64,000 bases of DNA. Origin: Meghimatium bilineatum. Lineage: Eukaryota > Mollusca > Gastropoda > Stylommatophora > Philomycidae. Position 1 is the first letter of the stretch, and every line of letters begins with the position of its first letter. A program made the translations under genes and the position numbers. Location of the stretch: contig CM067309.1 in NCBI GenBank assembly GCA_034231615.1, positions 36,297,750-36,361,749 on the forward strand, in the 5' to 3' direction. A model generated the notes under the pieces. The model was not told the origin of the DNA, ran no database searches, and saw nothing but the letters and a program-made list of their open reading frames with translations. This document shows, in pieces, positions 48,105 to 58,889 of the stretch.

Positions 48105-48590
48105 ACTTATTGTTATTGTCCACTGTGGCATACCAGGAAATGAAGAGGCGAATAGACTGGCAAAGGATTGAGCAACACAGGAACAAAAAGACCAAGAAAT
48201 TATCTACCAAAAAAAGAGGACACTCATCAAAACCATCAGGAAATTTGACAACCCAAAAGACAATTACCACTATCTCGACAGAGCACATCAGGTTATTATC
48301 TTCCGCCTCAGAACAGGAACAGGACACAACCGATTAAACAGCCACTTGAATAGACTAAGACTGGTCCCATCAAATCTGTGCCCTTGTGGGCAGGCAGAAC
48401 AGACCGATGAACATATCCTGCAAGACTGCATTACATTAAACCAGTTATGGGAAGAACACTGGCCCACGGAGATGGATATCCACATAAAGATGTATGGGAG
48501 CACTGAGGGGCTTTCAAATACAGCAGCATTTATTAAGAAAACAGGACTTGCTGTGTAGACACGTCAAACTCCGAACGAGAAGAGGAAGAC
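48105..48590 (+). mobile_element. RNase H-bearing LINE, 3' end
   Basis: Starts with HCGIPGNEEANRLAKD (end of RNase H), then FRLRTGTGHNRLNSHLNRL, LCPCGQAEQTDEHILQDC, WPTEMDIHIKMYGSTEGLSN and a stop at 48556-48558, then 'gaacgagaagaggaag'. Relatively intact 3' end of the 31-35 kb family. Confidence 0.88.
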
Positions 48591-48884
48591 TAATTATTGT
48601 GTCAAAATAAAGTGAAGAAATCTACTTCTACTACATCTTGAATTTATACACGAATTAAACAAATAGTTTGTTCTTTTTTCTGTTGTATGCATTTGTCTAA
48701 AACGTTAAAAATATTATTATGAAAAACTCATACGTAGGTTGACCATGATTCCTGTGTACAAAAAACTGAAAATTATTATGATATCCTTTGTGAACCAAAT
48801 AAGAACCAAATTGTGCTTATTACAAACATGTGTTTCCAGTAACGACGAATGCAAAGCATGCGAAACATAGGTATTAAATAAAAC

Positions 48885-49260
48885 ATTGTCCAATATAACA
48901 ACATCATTTGAATTAAAATGCAACAGAATAGTTCTGAGAAAACCATGGGCAGCAAGGAAAACCAACCAGGAGGTACAAAGCACAATCATCGCCCAAGAGG
49001 GCTGGCTTCTGAAAACCATATTACATGAACAACTAGTTTTTGTCGGTCATGTTAAGAGACATGACGGTATGGAGATAGTGATATTTGAGGGACGATAGAA
49101 GGTAACAGGTGTAAAGGCCAACCACGACGCCCTTGGACAGAAGACATACAGGAATGAATGCCCTAAAGGAGGCGGTACACCTTGCTCAAGACCGAGGAGA
49201 ATTCAACAGAGCCATAAGGAAGACCACGTTCTGGAAAGAATATATCACGTGTTGATCCCC
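48885..49260 (+). mobile_element. LINE C-terminal fragment
   Basis: Encodes FELKCNRIVLRKPWAARKTN, EGWLLKTILHEQLVFVGHVK, RHDGMEIVIFEGR, then frameshifted sequence ending with [13 protein letters not shown] codons. Same lineage as 9.0 and 61.5 kb. Confidence 0.78.
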
Positions 49261-49479
49261 TTAATGTGCTCCAATAATAAAATTGATATGATAAAAACGT
49301 GATGTATTATATACCCAGGCAGTTTTGGTTCAGCAACACACTCTTAAACACATACTCTTGAATTCGCGGTGGCTGGATTACCAGAACACGACCTCTATTA
49401 TTATAAGCTGATGGTTAAAAACGTTGAGGATACAACTAAATTGTCGCCTTAGTGTTTCCGGAGTCATAAATTGGAGTAA

Positions 49480-49720
49480 AGAAAGGCGACATTGCTACCT
49501 GCCAATCATGTTGTAAGAGGCGACTAAGCATGTCTTGGGCTCGCGTTAGTTGTTTCATCCCAAAAAGAGTAAAAGCGAAGCAGAATTTATGCTGAAGTAG
49601 GATCTGGAAGGCCGAAAAGCGCATATATCGCAGCTAAGATGTACGTTATAGCACAATGCACTTCGTTCTCCGAACTACATAAAGCTGATCAGGAGTCTGA
49701 GAACGAACGCAGAAGAACAA
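49480..49720 (+). mobile_element. SINE-A, divergent
   Basis: 'ggcgacattgctacctgcca' through 'gttgtaagaggcgactaagc', 'ctgaagtaggatctggaagg', 'ccgaactacat' to 'gagaacgaacgcagaagaac'. Confidence 0.75.
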
Positions 49721-49769
49721 GAGCGAAATTGGATCATGTCCGCGGTTGAAAGAAGAGCACCATTACCAT

Positions 49770-49980
49770 AAGAGTACCACCAATGCAACAGAAAACCTTA
49801 GTAGATGACATGCCGTTATATTGAGACTCTCTTATGGAAGCTTTGTAGCATGTCATCTATACAATTATAGACCCTCTCTGAGTAGAAGTCTCTTTAAATA
49901 GGCACTGCACTAAGCCGAAAGCTGAAGTCTCCTTGGTATGAAAGAAAGCTCAGATAAACCATCCCACTGCACATAGGAAG
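49770..49980 (+). mobile_element. hairpin-head element, second subfamily
   Basis: 'accaatgcaacagaaaacct', arms 'tagatgacatgccgttatat' and 'tagcatgtcatctatacaat', then the body shared with 47.04 kb ('ggtatgaaagaaagctcag', 'cactgcacataggaagcaag'). Confidence 0.75.
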
Positions 49981-49984
49981 CAAG

Positions 49985-50175
49985 ACATTTGGTTTGAATG
50001 TGGTGTCGCTAGGAAGGAACAGTTTTCGTGCGCAAAAAAGAATGATGGTCAATCAACTGCGTACTGGGACAGTCAGTCAGCGTGTAATGGCGGCTACACT
50101 CATGGAGAGATCTGAGCATCTATGGGCTTGTCCGGAGTGCAGTGATGATGATCCAACGACTAACTAACTAACTAT
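49985..50175 (+). pseudogene. C-terminal remnant of an RNase H-type retroelement protein
   Basis: Encodes GVARKEQFSCAKKRMMVNQL, RTGTVSQRVMA, ERSEHLWACPECSDDDPTT. It matches the end of the remnant at 58.9-59.45 kb and lies directly after the hairpin-head element, so it may be a mobile companion. Confidence 0.6.
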
Positions 50176-50433
50176 AGGAAGCAAGAGTTCTCACGATTCC
50201 TGGGGATCTCAAAAACACAAACCATAATGTTACTTAAAGAAAATTATTATAATAATAAAATATTGTGATACAAACAAGGTAATAATGAAACATGAAGATC
50301 ACAAAACACAGATTTATTACACATAAATATTTTGATCAAAATTATTCCTTGATGACCCATATATATATTTAAGCTTACATATGGGGATGTCTGACCATCA
50401 TGTAATAATGAACATGCACACGCACACACACAC
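50176..50433. other. spacer before the tetranucleotide array
   Basis: AT-rich, then a short CA-rich stretch 'cacacgcacacacacacg' leads into the ATGT array. Confidence 0.5.
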
Positions 50434-51866
50434 GTATGTATGTATGTATGTATGTATGTATGTATGTATGTATGTATGTATGTATGTATGTATGTATGTA
50501 TGTATGTATGTATGTATGTATGTATGTATGTATGTATGTATGTATGTATGTATGTATGTATGTATGTATGTATGTATGTATGTATGTATGTATGTATGTA
50601 TGTATGTATGTATGTATGTATGTATGTATGTATGTATGTATGTATGTATGTATGTATGTATGTATGTATGTATGTATGTATGTATGTATGTATGTATGTA
50701 TGTATGTATGTATGTATGTATGTATGTATGTATGTATGTATGTATGTATGTATGTATGTATGTATGTATGTATGTATGTATGTATGTATGTATGTATGTA
50801 TGTATGTATGTATGTATGTATGTATGTATGTATGTATGTATGTATGTATGTATGTATGTATGTATGTATGTATGTATGTATGTATGTATGTATGTATGTA
50901 TGTATGTATGTATGTATGTATGTATGTATGTATGTATGTATGTATGTATGTATGTATGTATGTATGTATGTATGTATGTATGTATGTATGTATGTATGTA
51001 TGTATGTATGTATGTATGTATGTATGTATGTATGTATGTATGTATGTATGTATGTATGTATGTATGTATGTATGTATGTATGTATGTATGTATGTATGTA
51101 TGTATGTATGTATGTATGTATGTATGTATGTATGTATGTATGTATGTATGTATGTATGTATGTATGTATGTATGTATGTATGTATGTATGTATGTATGTA
51201 TGTATGTATGTATGTATGTATGTATGTATGTATGTATGTATGTATGTATGTATGTATGTATGTATGTATGTATGTATGTATGTATGTATGTATGTATGTA
51301 TGTATGTATGTATGTATGTATGTATGTATGTATGTATGTATGTATGTATGTATGTATGTATGTATGTATGTATGTATGTATGTATGTATGTATGTATGTA
51401 TGTATGTATGTATGTATGTATGTATGTATGTATGTATGTATGTATGTATGTATGTATGTATGTATGTATGTATGTATGTATGTATGTATGTATGTATGTA
51501 TGTATGTATGTATGTATGTATGTATGTATGTATGTATGTATGTATGTATGTATGTATGTATGTATGTATGTATGTATGTATGTATGTATGTATGTATGTA
51601 TGTATGTATGTATGTATGTATGTATGTATGTATGTATGTATGTATGTATGTATGTATGTATGTATGTATGTATGTATGTATGTATGTATGTATGTATGTA
51701 TGTATGTATGTATGTATGTATGTATGTATGTATGTATGTATGTATGTATGTATGTATGTATGTATGTATGTATGTATGTATGTATGTATGTATGTATGTA
51801 TGTATGTATGTATGTATGTATGTATGTATGTATGTATGTATGTATGTATGTATGTATGTATGTATG
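50434..51866. repeat. (ATGT)n microsatellite, about 358 perfect units
   Basis: 1,433 bp of uninterrupted GTAT/ATGT with no substitution visible. Long reading frames on both strands (Met-Tyr-Val-Cys and Ile-His-Thr-Tyr repeats) are artefacts. Confidence 0.98.
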
Positions 51867-52025
51867 TGTGTATGTATGTATGTGTGTATGTGTGTGTATG
51901 TGTGTGTATGTGTGTATGTGTGTACGTGTGTGTATGTGTGTGTGTGTGTATGTGTGTATGTGTGTCTTTGTGTGTGCGTATGCGTGTGTGTGTGTCTTTG
52001 TGTGTGCGTATGCGTGTGCGTATGT
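51867..52025. repeat. degenerate TG / TATG tract
   Basis: Continuation of the array with many TG interruptions ('tgtgtgtatgtgtgtatg', 'tgtctttgtgtgtgcgtatg' twice). Confidence 0.93.
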
Positions 52026-52140
52026 GCGAGATGGACAGGTTACAGTCTGGCAGAGTGCATAACCAAAGCAAAAAAAGGGGATGTTGGATGTCCGTTGCAG
52101 CTAACGTTCGTCGCGAAGATGGGGCATCATGATGAAGAAT
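52026..52140 (+). mobile_element. LINE 3' end (GHIKRHD lineage)
   Basis: Encodes RWTGYSLAECITKAKKGDVG then QLTFVAKMG, matching the last about 35 residues of the 25.7 and 56.9 kb copies (TGYSLAECTTKTRDR), with a GATGAAGAATGATGA tail. It borders the microsatellite directly. Confidence 0.75.
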
Positions 52141-52369
52141 GATGACTGACAGGCACATAGGTGCCAAGTCTCTCCCAGCAAATGTCGAAGGGTATGCATG
52201 TTAATTGTTCCTGTGTTTCGCTGGGTAATTACGCTCCCCATTCTACCCTGTGTGGTTCCAGCGGTACTATCTATGTTTCTTCAACGCAGAATGAGGTGCA
52301 AAGGGCAGAAACCAGAGCTCATTTTTCAGAATACTCTGGGAGTCTGTTAGAATCACCATTACCAACGCA

Positions 52370-52740
52370 TATCAATCACAGAGTAAAGAAATATGCAAGA
52401 AAAGTGATTTTGATTGTATGGGACGTCAAATGTGTCATAATTAAAAATTACCTGCCTCAATGCAAGACGACTAAAGGCCAGTGGTACGTTGATCTCCATA
52501 CCAAACTTACCAAACTTAAAAATACTGACCAGAAAACGAGGGATTTTCAAACTCGCTCTCAAATTATGTTCTTGCTTCAAAACAATGCACCGTCTCATAA
52601 AGCATGGCTTGCGTTGCAAACAGTCAACGATTTGAATATATAAATTATTCCACACTCATCATATTCTCCAGATTTGGCTCCATAAGTCTTTTTCCTTTTA
52701 GAAAATTTTATCAGTGAAAGAAAATAATTTTGATAGTTAA
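52370..52740 (+). pseudogene. mariner-type transposase remnant
   Basis: One frame gives ARKVILIVWDVKCVIIKNYL (as in mariner 'VWWDxxGVIHYELLP'), then LLQNNAPSHKA where the catalytic Asp of 'DNARPH' is Asn, then a stop and HSSYSPDLAP with the third catalytic Asp (52671-52673) present, then further stops. The N-terminal DNA-binding part is not recognisable. A dead DDE transposon of the Tc1/mariner superfamily; no terminal inverted repeats were identified. Confidence 0.82.
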
Positions 52741-52749
52741 GATGTCGTA

Positions 52750-53300
52750 CTGGTTGTCTTCTTCTTCTTCTCGTTCGGAGTTTGACATGTCTACACAGCA
52801 AGTCCTGTTTTCTTAATAAATGTTGCTGTATTTGAAAGCTCCTCAGTGCTCCCATACATCTTTCTGTGGATATCCATCTCTGTGGGCCAGTGTTCTTCCT
52901 TTAATTGGTTTAGTGTATTGCAGTCTTGCAGGATATGTTCAGCTGTCTGTTCTGCCTGCCCACAAGGCACAGTGGTGATGGGATCAATCTTAGTCTATTT
53001 AATTGGCTGTTTAATCTGTTGTGTCCTGTTCTGAGGCGGAAGATAATAACCTGCTCTGCTCTGTTGAGATAGTGGTAATTGTCTTTTGTGTGGTCGACTT
53101 TCCTGATGGTTTTGATGAGGGTCTTCTTTTCTTGGTAGGTGATTTCTTGGTCTTTTTTGTTACTGTGTTGCTCCGTAATTTACAAGCATAGCCTATCTGT
53201 CTCTTCACGTCCTGGTATGGGATGGTATCCACTTTAGTACTACCCTTCTTTGGGTGCTCACTTCACGTATGACTTTCTTCTGGTATGACAGTTTATTGTT
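52750..53300 (-). mobile_element. RNase H-bearing LINE, 3' end
   Basis: The minus strand ends at a GAA tail (plus 'cttcttcttcttctcgttcg'). It carries PIPYQDVKRQ (end of RNase H, degraded), the RLRTGHNRLN region, a CPC knuckle and EEHWPTEMDIHRKMYG-type codons. Same family as 34.9-35.3 kb. Confidence 0.85.
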
Positions 53301-53416
53301 GTAAAGGGCTTGTAAGACAGATATTGCACAAGAGAGAAATACCACCTGTTGACATTGGCTCGTTTTCTATTTAGTTATTTCTGCAGCAATGTTTATTCTG
53401 TTGCTGATATTTTATG

Positions 53417-54037
53417 TTGGTTGGTTAGTTGGTTGGTTGCTGATCCAGCGGTCCATGGGCTCATGCCCTTTCACCCAATGCCATTAAATGGCATTATATT
53501 GCTGGGAAGTATGTGGATTTTCGGCCCACCCCGGGACAGAGCCAGAGAATAACTATCACACCTCCAGGAAGGTAGGTTTCAACCTATGCACTGCTCCGAG
53601 CCACTGCAACCAAGATAGGGTTCACTGTGCTCATTCCCAGCCACCAATTGTCTACTGGTTATGCCGAATTCCTCTATTGTTCCAGGCATGCAACCAAATG
53701 TTCACGTCAAAAGGATTGTCACATCCTGAGTCACTGTGCCTCTATGATGGGTTTCAGCCATAGGACCAAAAAAAATGCTGTCAGTTTCCGCCTCCCCAGT
53801 GCTGCACAGTACATCTCTCTCTCCCTCCCAACCACAGAGGGTGCATACATATATTAAAGTAATCATGAAACACATTTCAACAACAAAATAAAAGCATAAT
53901 TGTATTGATGACGTGCCATGAAACTTCTACAAGAAGATAACCTCAATATAACGGCATGTCATCCACTAAGGTTTTCTGTTGCATGGGTGGTTTGTCTAGT
54001 GGGCCATTGGTGAGACCCACAGACGCAACCACATGCG
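53417..54037 (-). mobile_element. hairpin-head retroposon, 621 bp, with 12-bp target duplication
   Basis: Inverted partner of the 8306-8918 copy. On minus: starts 'cgcatgtggttgcgtctgtg', hairpin arms near 53905-53965, tail 'aaccaaccaactaaccaacc'. Perfect 12-bp direct repeat 'tgatattttatg' at 53405-53416 and 54038-54049. Open frames within it are shared with the other copy only because the sequences are homologous; no protein family recognised. Confidence 0.88.
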
Positions 54038-54099
54038 TGATATTTTATGTAAACTTCATGTCTACAGTCAAAAAATAGCTCATCATCTTGTGAAAAGAG

Positions 54100-54330
54100 G
54101 AGAAATGCTGCAGACCAACAGCGGGGAGTAACTAGAAAGTCACGGATAGACCAACATCCGCCTACAGTCGTCATTCCATGTCCGAAATGTCTAAGAACAT
54201 TTACAGCTCGAATAGGGTTCATTAGCCATGTACGAACTATTATGCATGGTCATAATTCTAATTTAATTTTCAAAAGTGGATGTAAAAATGGTCATCATCA
54301 CTTATGATGGACGAAGACACACATGTAAAC
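54100..54330 (+). mobile_element. LINE C-terminal scrap with C2H2 finger
   Basis: Encodes PCPKCLRTFTARIGFISHVR, a C2H2 finger-like block of the kind found at the C-terminus of some LINE reverse transcriptases ('C..C.R.F.ARIGL.SH'). The following 'ggtcatcatcacttatgatg' resembles 27070-27090. Confidence 0.55.
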
Positions 54331-54450
54331 TTCAGCGCCTCCATGTTTCTATGTGGTACATATCTTCAATCATGTTGCATACTATTGTTTTCGTTTGAAG
54401 ATTATTCAATTATCTCATAGTGTACCGATACTTGTTGTTTATGGTGGTTC

Positions 54451-56190
54451 CAGAGACGTACCAGGGGTTTTGCGGGGGGGGGGGGGGGGTGCGGTCGCAT
54501 CAGGCATGAAGACTTGATGGGCATCAAAATGTCTCTCAAAATAATTACAACTTTGAAATGGGGTTTAAGTGTCTTTGTCGTGCCAAAGTTCATGCCCCCG
54601 CATCGTTAAAAAAAAATATTTTATTTCTTGTTAAGCACATTTGGCCATCGTGTTGAAGATTCTTTTATCGACTTTATTGACACAGAGAAAAAAAATTCCG
54701 CCGGGATTGCAAGATTGATTTTGAAGAAGTTAGAGGCGGACGACTTCGACATCATGGACTGCCGAGGTCAAGGATACGATAGCACTGTTGTGATGAAAGG
54801 GGAACATTCGGGAGTTCAGAAACGGATTTGCGATATAAATCCAAAAGCCCAGTATATTGCCTGTTCTAACCATAATTTAAACCTAGCTAGAATCCATGCG
54901 GCACGAGAAGAAATAAACTCTGTGACCTTCTTCGGCACGCTTGATCGTCTGCACACCGTCTTCTCTAATTCCACTCACTGTTGTGAAGTGCTGATGAAAA
55001 CTACTGGAATGAGTCTCAAACGATTAGCCGAAACACGCTGGAGCCGAGAGGCGAAGTGGTCAAAATGGTTAATAGCCACTTTCTGAAGATTCTGGAAACA
55101 TTTGAAATTTTAACTGAGAGAACCGAAAATTCGGAAACGAGTCCACGGCTGACAGCTTGCTGGTGGCGATGCAGTCATTCACGTTCTTGACGTATCTAGG
55201 GTTCTGTTCTTGGCTCCAGTTTTAATGGAAATAAATGACACGCAGGCATATATGCAGAAGAAGAGCTTGAGCGTTCAGGTTAGTGCAAAAAAAAAAGAAA
55301 GAAAGCTTTGAGTGAATTCCTCACAACTTCGAGGAAAGAGTAACCGATGCGAGTTTGAGCTATGCGCAGTCGGTGTGTTATGAACTTGGATTCTCTACGG
55401 AGCCACAGCTGCGAATACGTCGTAAAAAGAAGATGCCTGGAGAAGAATCCGCCGATGCCGGGTTAAGCTACAGAAATGAACTTTGGTTGGAAATATGCGC
55501 TTCCATGGACAGAGTGAATCAGGAGAGTTCAACAAGAATTGCACAAATGCATGAGGTTGCTGACAAGTTTGGCTTTCTTTCTCCAAAGCAACTGTTAGAC
55601 GATCGAGTCGACATTGATCTTCACAACGCTCCTTTATGATGACATCGACAAGGATGAATTTTACTCGAGAGAAAGTGACTAATGAATTTTGTCGCAGCAT
55701 CTTCGGTCTTGAATTTAAAGGACCAAGGGCATATGGAATTACTTGTCTTCATTCAGAAACATCAGCTTTCCCATTCAGTACCCAACATTGTCTTTTACTG
55801 TGTATGTTCCTAACTCTAGGAGTTAGTATAGCTACACGTGAAAGACGTTTCTCCAAACTCAAATTAATCAAAAACTATCGCAGGTCAACTATGAGCAAGT
55901 TGAGATTAAACAACCTCGCAATTATATCAATCGAACATGAACTGGTCAATGATGTGAGCTTCGACACAGTCATTAATAACTTCGCTAGTCAAAAAGCTCG
56001 TAAAGTGAATTTGTAATTTTAAATTTACATTTTAAAATTTATTTCTATCTTTGTTAAATGTGGATAAAATTGATAATATTAATAAACTTGTAAATTTTTA
56101 CTCGGAATTTTAAAAATCAATTTCAGGCAGGTGGGGGGGGGGTCAAAATATTCATCGCACCGGGATGCAATTACCATATGCACGACGCTG
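54451..56190 (+). mobile_element. decayed hAT transposon (parent of the MITEs)
   Basis: The left end CAGAGACGTACCAGG and inverted right end CAGCGTCGTGCATATGG are degenerate versions of the MITE ends (CAGTGGCGTAGCG). 54490-54600 matches the inverted right half of 28759-29006, and the right end aligns with the MITE left half. Carries the transposase remnant 54625-56016. G-runs lie near both ends (54475-54491, 56130-56141). No matching 8-bp target duplication is visible, consistent with age. Confidence 0.85.
54625..56016 (+). pseudogene. hAT transposase remnant (ZMYM/DUF4371-like)
   Basis: Three open pieces in order. 54628-55086: DSFIDFIDTEKKNSAGIA, DIMDCRGQGYDSTVVMKGEH, SGVQKRICDINPKAQYIACS, NHNLNLARIHAA and SLKRLAETRW, the RNase H-like catalytic region ('CRGQGYD', 'CxxHxLNL', 'TRW'). 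55355-55639: a linker region. 55636-56016: ATRERRFSKLKLIKNYRRST, MSKLRLNNLAIISIEHEL, the hAT C-terminal dimerisation domain. Stops and frameshifts near 55086-55350 and 55640 break the gene; the N-terminal zinc finger is missing. Confidence 0.88.
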
Positions 56191-56406
56191 TCCAGAGGTG
56201 AGGGAAGGAAAAGTAATTTTTTTGGAAAGTCACGAAGATCACACAATTAACATCTGACCGGGACTCTGAATCTACATACACTGGGATGTCTGCTGGAGCG
56301 GAGGGCGGAGCACTTATGGGAATGTCCCGCCTGCTGTGAAACCAATTTCTAATCAAGAATCAAGAACTAAAATCGACTGGTTCGCAGAAATGCATAGACT
56401 TGTACA

Positions 56407-56581
56407 CATTGGCGTAGCGTGGATCAATGGCGTCTGGGGCGGAATCATAATTTTCCGCCCTTGTGACATGAAAAAAATATGTCAGTGATTGTGAAAGACT
56501 GGACGAAAATAAATTTCCCGCCCTCCCGATGATGCCGCCCGGGGCGGTCCGCACCTCCGCCCCCGCCTCGCTATGCCACTG
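56407..56581. mobile_element. hAT MITE, 175 bp
   Basis: Left end CATTGGCGTAGCGTGGAT, inverted right end CAGTGGCATAGCGAGG; the interior 'cataattttccgcccttgtg' and 'aataaatttcccgccctccc' matches the other copies. No clear target duplication. Confidence 0.85.
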
Positions 56582-56589
56582 CGTGTTTG

Positions 56590-56765
56590 TTCAGGATGTC
56601 CCTGACGTTTTCTATCCATCTTTTCCGTGGTCTTCCTCTGGCTTTGAACCCTGATCTCATTTGGTTATATGCTTGTACGAGCAACTTGTGATGCATTCTC
56701 ATAATGTGGCCAAACCACTTGATCTGCTGCCTTTCTATGTAAACTGTGCATGGTGTTATACCTAT
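56590..56765 (-). mobile_element. LINE C-terminal fragment
   Basis: The minus strand encodes CTVYIERQQIKWFGHIMRMH, QMRSGFKARGRPRKRWIENV and RDILNK. Directly beside the MITE at 56407-56581. Confidence 0.8.
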
Positions 56766-56769
56766 TTAA

Positions 56770-57385
56770 ACAGGAGAGAAACTACAACAAGTAAAACAGT
56801 ATCAATATCTTGGACACATAGTCACAAATGATGGCAGATGTGAAACAGAAGTTAAAAGGAGAATAGGAATGGCTAACAGTACCTTCAATGGCATGAGGAA
56901 ATTATTAATATCTAAACAAATAACAAACAAGTTAAAAATGAGAATTATAAAATGCTACATCTATTCCATATTAATGTATGGCTCAGAAACATGGACACTA
57001 AATAAACAATTAGAAGACAAAATTGATGCCTTTGAGATGTGGGTATATAGAAGAATAGGGAGAACATCATGGAAAGAGAAGAAAACAAATAAAGAGGTGC
57101 TAAAGACACTTAATATGAAGAAAGAGCTACTAAGAGAAATAAAGATCAGGCAAATAAAATACTTTGGACACATTAAAAGACATGACACCCTATTGAAGAC
57201 CTTACTTGAGGGTAAAGTCAAAGGGAAGCGAGCAAGAGGTAGGCAGAGATACAAGTGGGAGAGTAACATTACACGATGGGCAGGTTACAGTCTAGCAGAG
57301 TTCACCACCAAGACAAGAGACAGGGGATGCTGGAGATACGTTGCAGCCAACCATCGTTGCGGAGACGGCACTTAATGATTATGAT
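56770..57385 (+). mobile_element. LINE C-terminal fragment with intact 168-codon frame
   Basis: Preceded by QYQYLGHIVTNDGRCETEVK (RT thumb 'YLG..it.dg') and open from 56869 to 57375: [58 protein letters not shown] and GKRARGRQRYKWESNI. Nearly identical to 25689-26171. Confidence 0.9.
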
Positions 57386-57730
57386 TATACCTATTCTTTC
57401 CCTGATATCTTCATTTCGTAATCAATCGAGCCTGGTGACCCATGCGGCTTTCCTCTCACATGTCTGTTTGTAATGTGAAGACGAGAAACCCGATTTGGCA
57501 CTGGTAACACAGTGTTGGTAGGAATATACTGTAGATCATTTGTCTTTTAACTTCTGCCTCGATCTTGGGGTGAAGAAGTAGTGGTGGTACACGATTATAG
57601 ATTATACCGGTGATGCACGAAAACAAGGAGACATGGAAGATCACATTCATTGCGCAAAATTTGCAAGGCGAATTAAAATTGAAAGCTAAATAATTTTTTC
57701 CTGCTTTTATTTTCAAACTTCTGCAAATCA
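57386..57730 (-). mobile_element. possible LINE thumb remnant
   Basis: The minus strand gives EAEVKRQMIYSIFLPTLCYQ, like the 'vk..iYnsvllPtLlYG' start of a LINE thumb, then frameshifted AAWVTRLDYEMK. Weak. Confidence 0.4.
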
Positions 57731-58424
57731 GCATGATATAATCCGGAGAAAGGAATGCAGAGTACGTGTTCTTAGTTACGTTTATATTAAGGGAGTGGGT
57801 TTTTCCATTTAAAAAAATGTCATGACCCCGTTGTCATGTGTATACTTCACACTTTAGAAGAAAAATATGATGACCTTTATGTGAAAAATTGTTAAATGAG
57901 TTTTACCCACCTTTTGGTTGTTCATAGTACTAAAATTCATGTTATAATTTGCTAAGGAGGGAAGGTGAGTTTGAATACCCCCCTCCCCAAACTAAAAACT
58001 CCATTCAGACTTTGTTGTATACTCTGTTCTCTAATTACTGCAGGTCTCAATCACTTCTTGAATGCGAGCGTAAACATTCTAAATATAGAGTCGAATCGGT
58101 AGATAATTTCACACGTGACCATCGACTGTACTATAAGATTTCTGCAAAGAAAAAGTAAACATGACCTGAAGGACGGATTATTTATTATTTCTGTGAATTT
58201 CATTGATCAGCCTTGGCTATTTTTGCCATGCGAATCCAAGTATATAAATAGTGAAAAACAAAAATCACGACAGTAATCAAAACGTAACGAATGAAGTATT
58301 CTTTACTTTCTGTACAGAAGTCTTTACTGTCGACTTTCTCGACATAATCCTAACCCCGAGGAAACCCTGTTTGTTTACGTTAGTGGATCTACATTTTAGA
58401 CAGCGGTAATCAGAGCACATGGTA
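57731..58424. other. no gene recognised
   Basis: Short open frames only; nothing identifiable. Confidence 0.45.
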
Positions 58425-58600
58425 CAATGCGTTATCACATGGTTTACAGCTTTGCTGAAATATGTGCGCCTTTCGGTCGGACACTCCCTATTTTTTTTGG
58501 TAGCTTTTGTGTCACTTTGATACTCCATGGGATGAAACAGACAACTCCTCCCAAAACCTCCTTAATTGCCTTCTGCAACATACGCATTAGATATAGTAAT
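58425..58600 (-). mobile_element. SINE-A, partial
   Basis: 'atggtttacagctttgctga', 'aatatgtgcgcctttcggtc', 'actccatgggatgaaacaga' and 'cccaaaacctccttaattgc' on plus match the middle of SINE-A. Confidence 0.65.
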
Positions 58601-58628
58601 TATTTGCCTCCATTGATTATATATGTAT

Positions 58629-58804
58629 CAGTGGCGTAGCGAGCTGGGGGCGGAAGTGCGGACCGCCCCGGTCGGCATCATCGGGAGGGCGGCAAATTTA
58701 TTTTCGTCCAGGCTTTCACAATCACTGCCATATTTTTTTCATGTCACAAAGGGCGGAAAATTATCATTCCGCCCCGGGCGCCATTGACCCACGCTACGCC
58801 ACTG
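58629..58804. mobile_element. hAT MITE, 176 bp, perfect target duplication
   Basis: CAGTGGCGTAGCG at the left and its inverted match CAGTGGCGTAGCG at the right; perfect 8-bp direct repeat 'atatgtat' at 58621-58628 and 58805-58812. The best preserved member of the family in this window. Confidence 0.95.
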
Positions 58805-58889
58805 ATATGTATATAGATGAGTCGGTTGAAAGACACATCCGGAGTGCCTGGGCCTTCACGGCTCAAATGTGGGGGTAGACCATCAGAGA

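Noticed and set aside
50381..52167. Very long open frames on both strands (540-589 codons)
   Set aside because: They consist of the (ATGT)n microsatellite read in all frames; the tetranucleotide has no stop codon.
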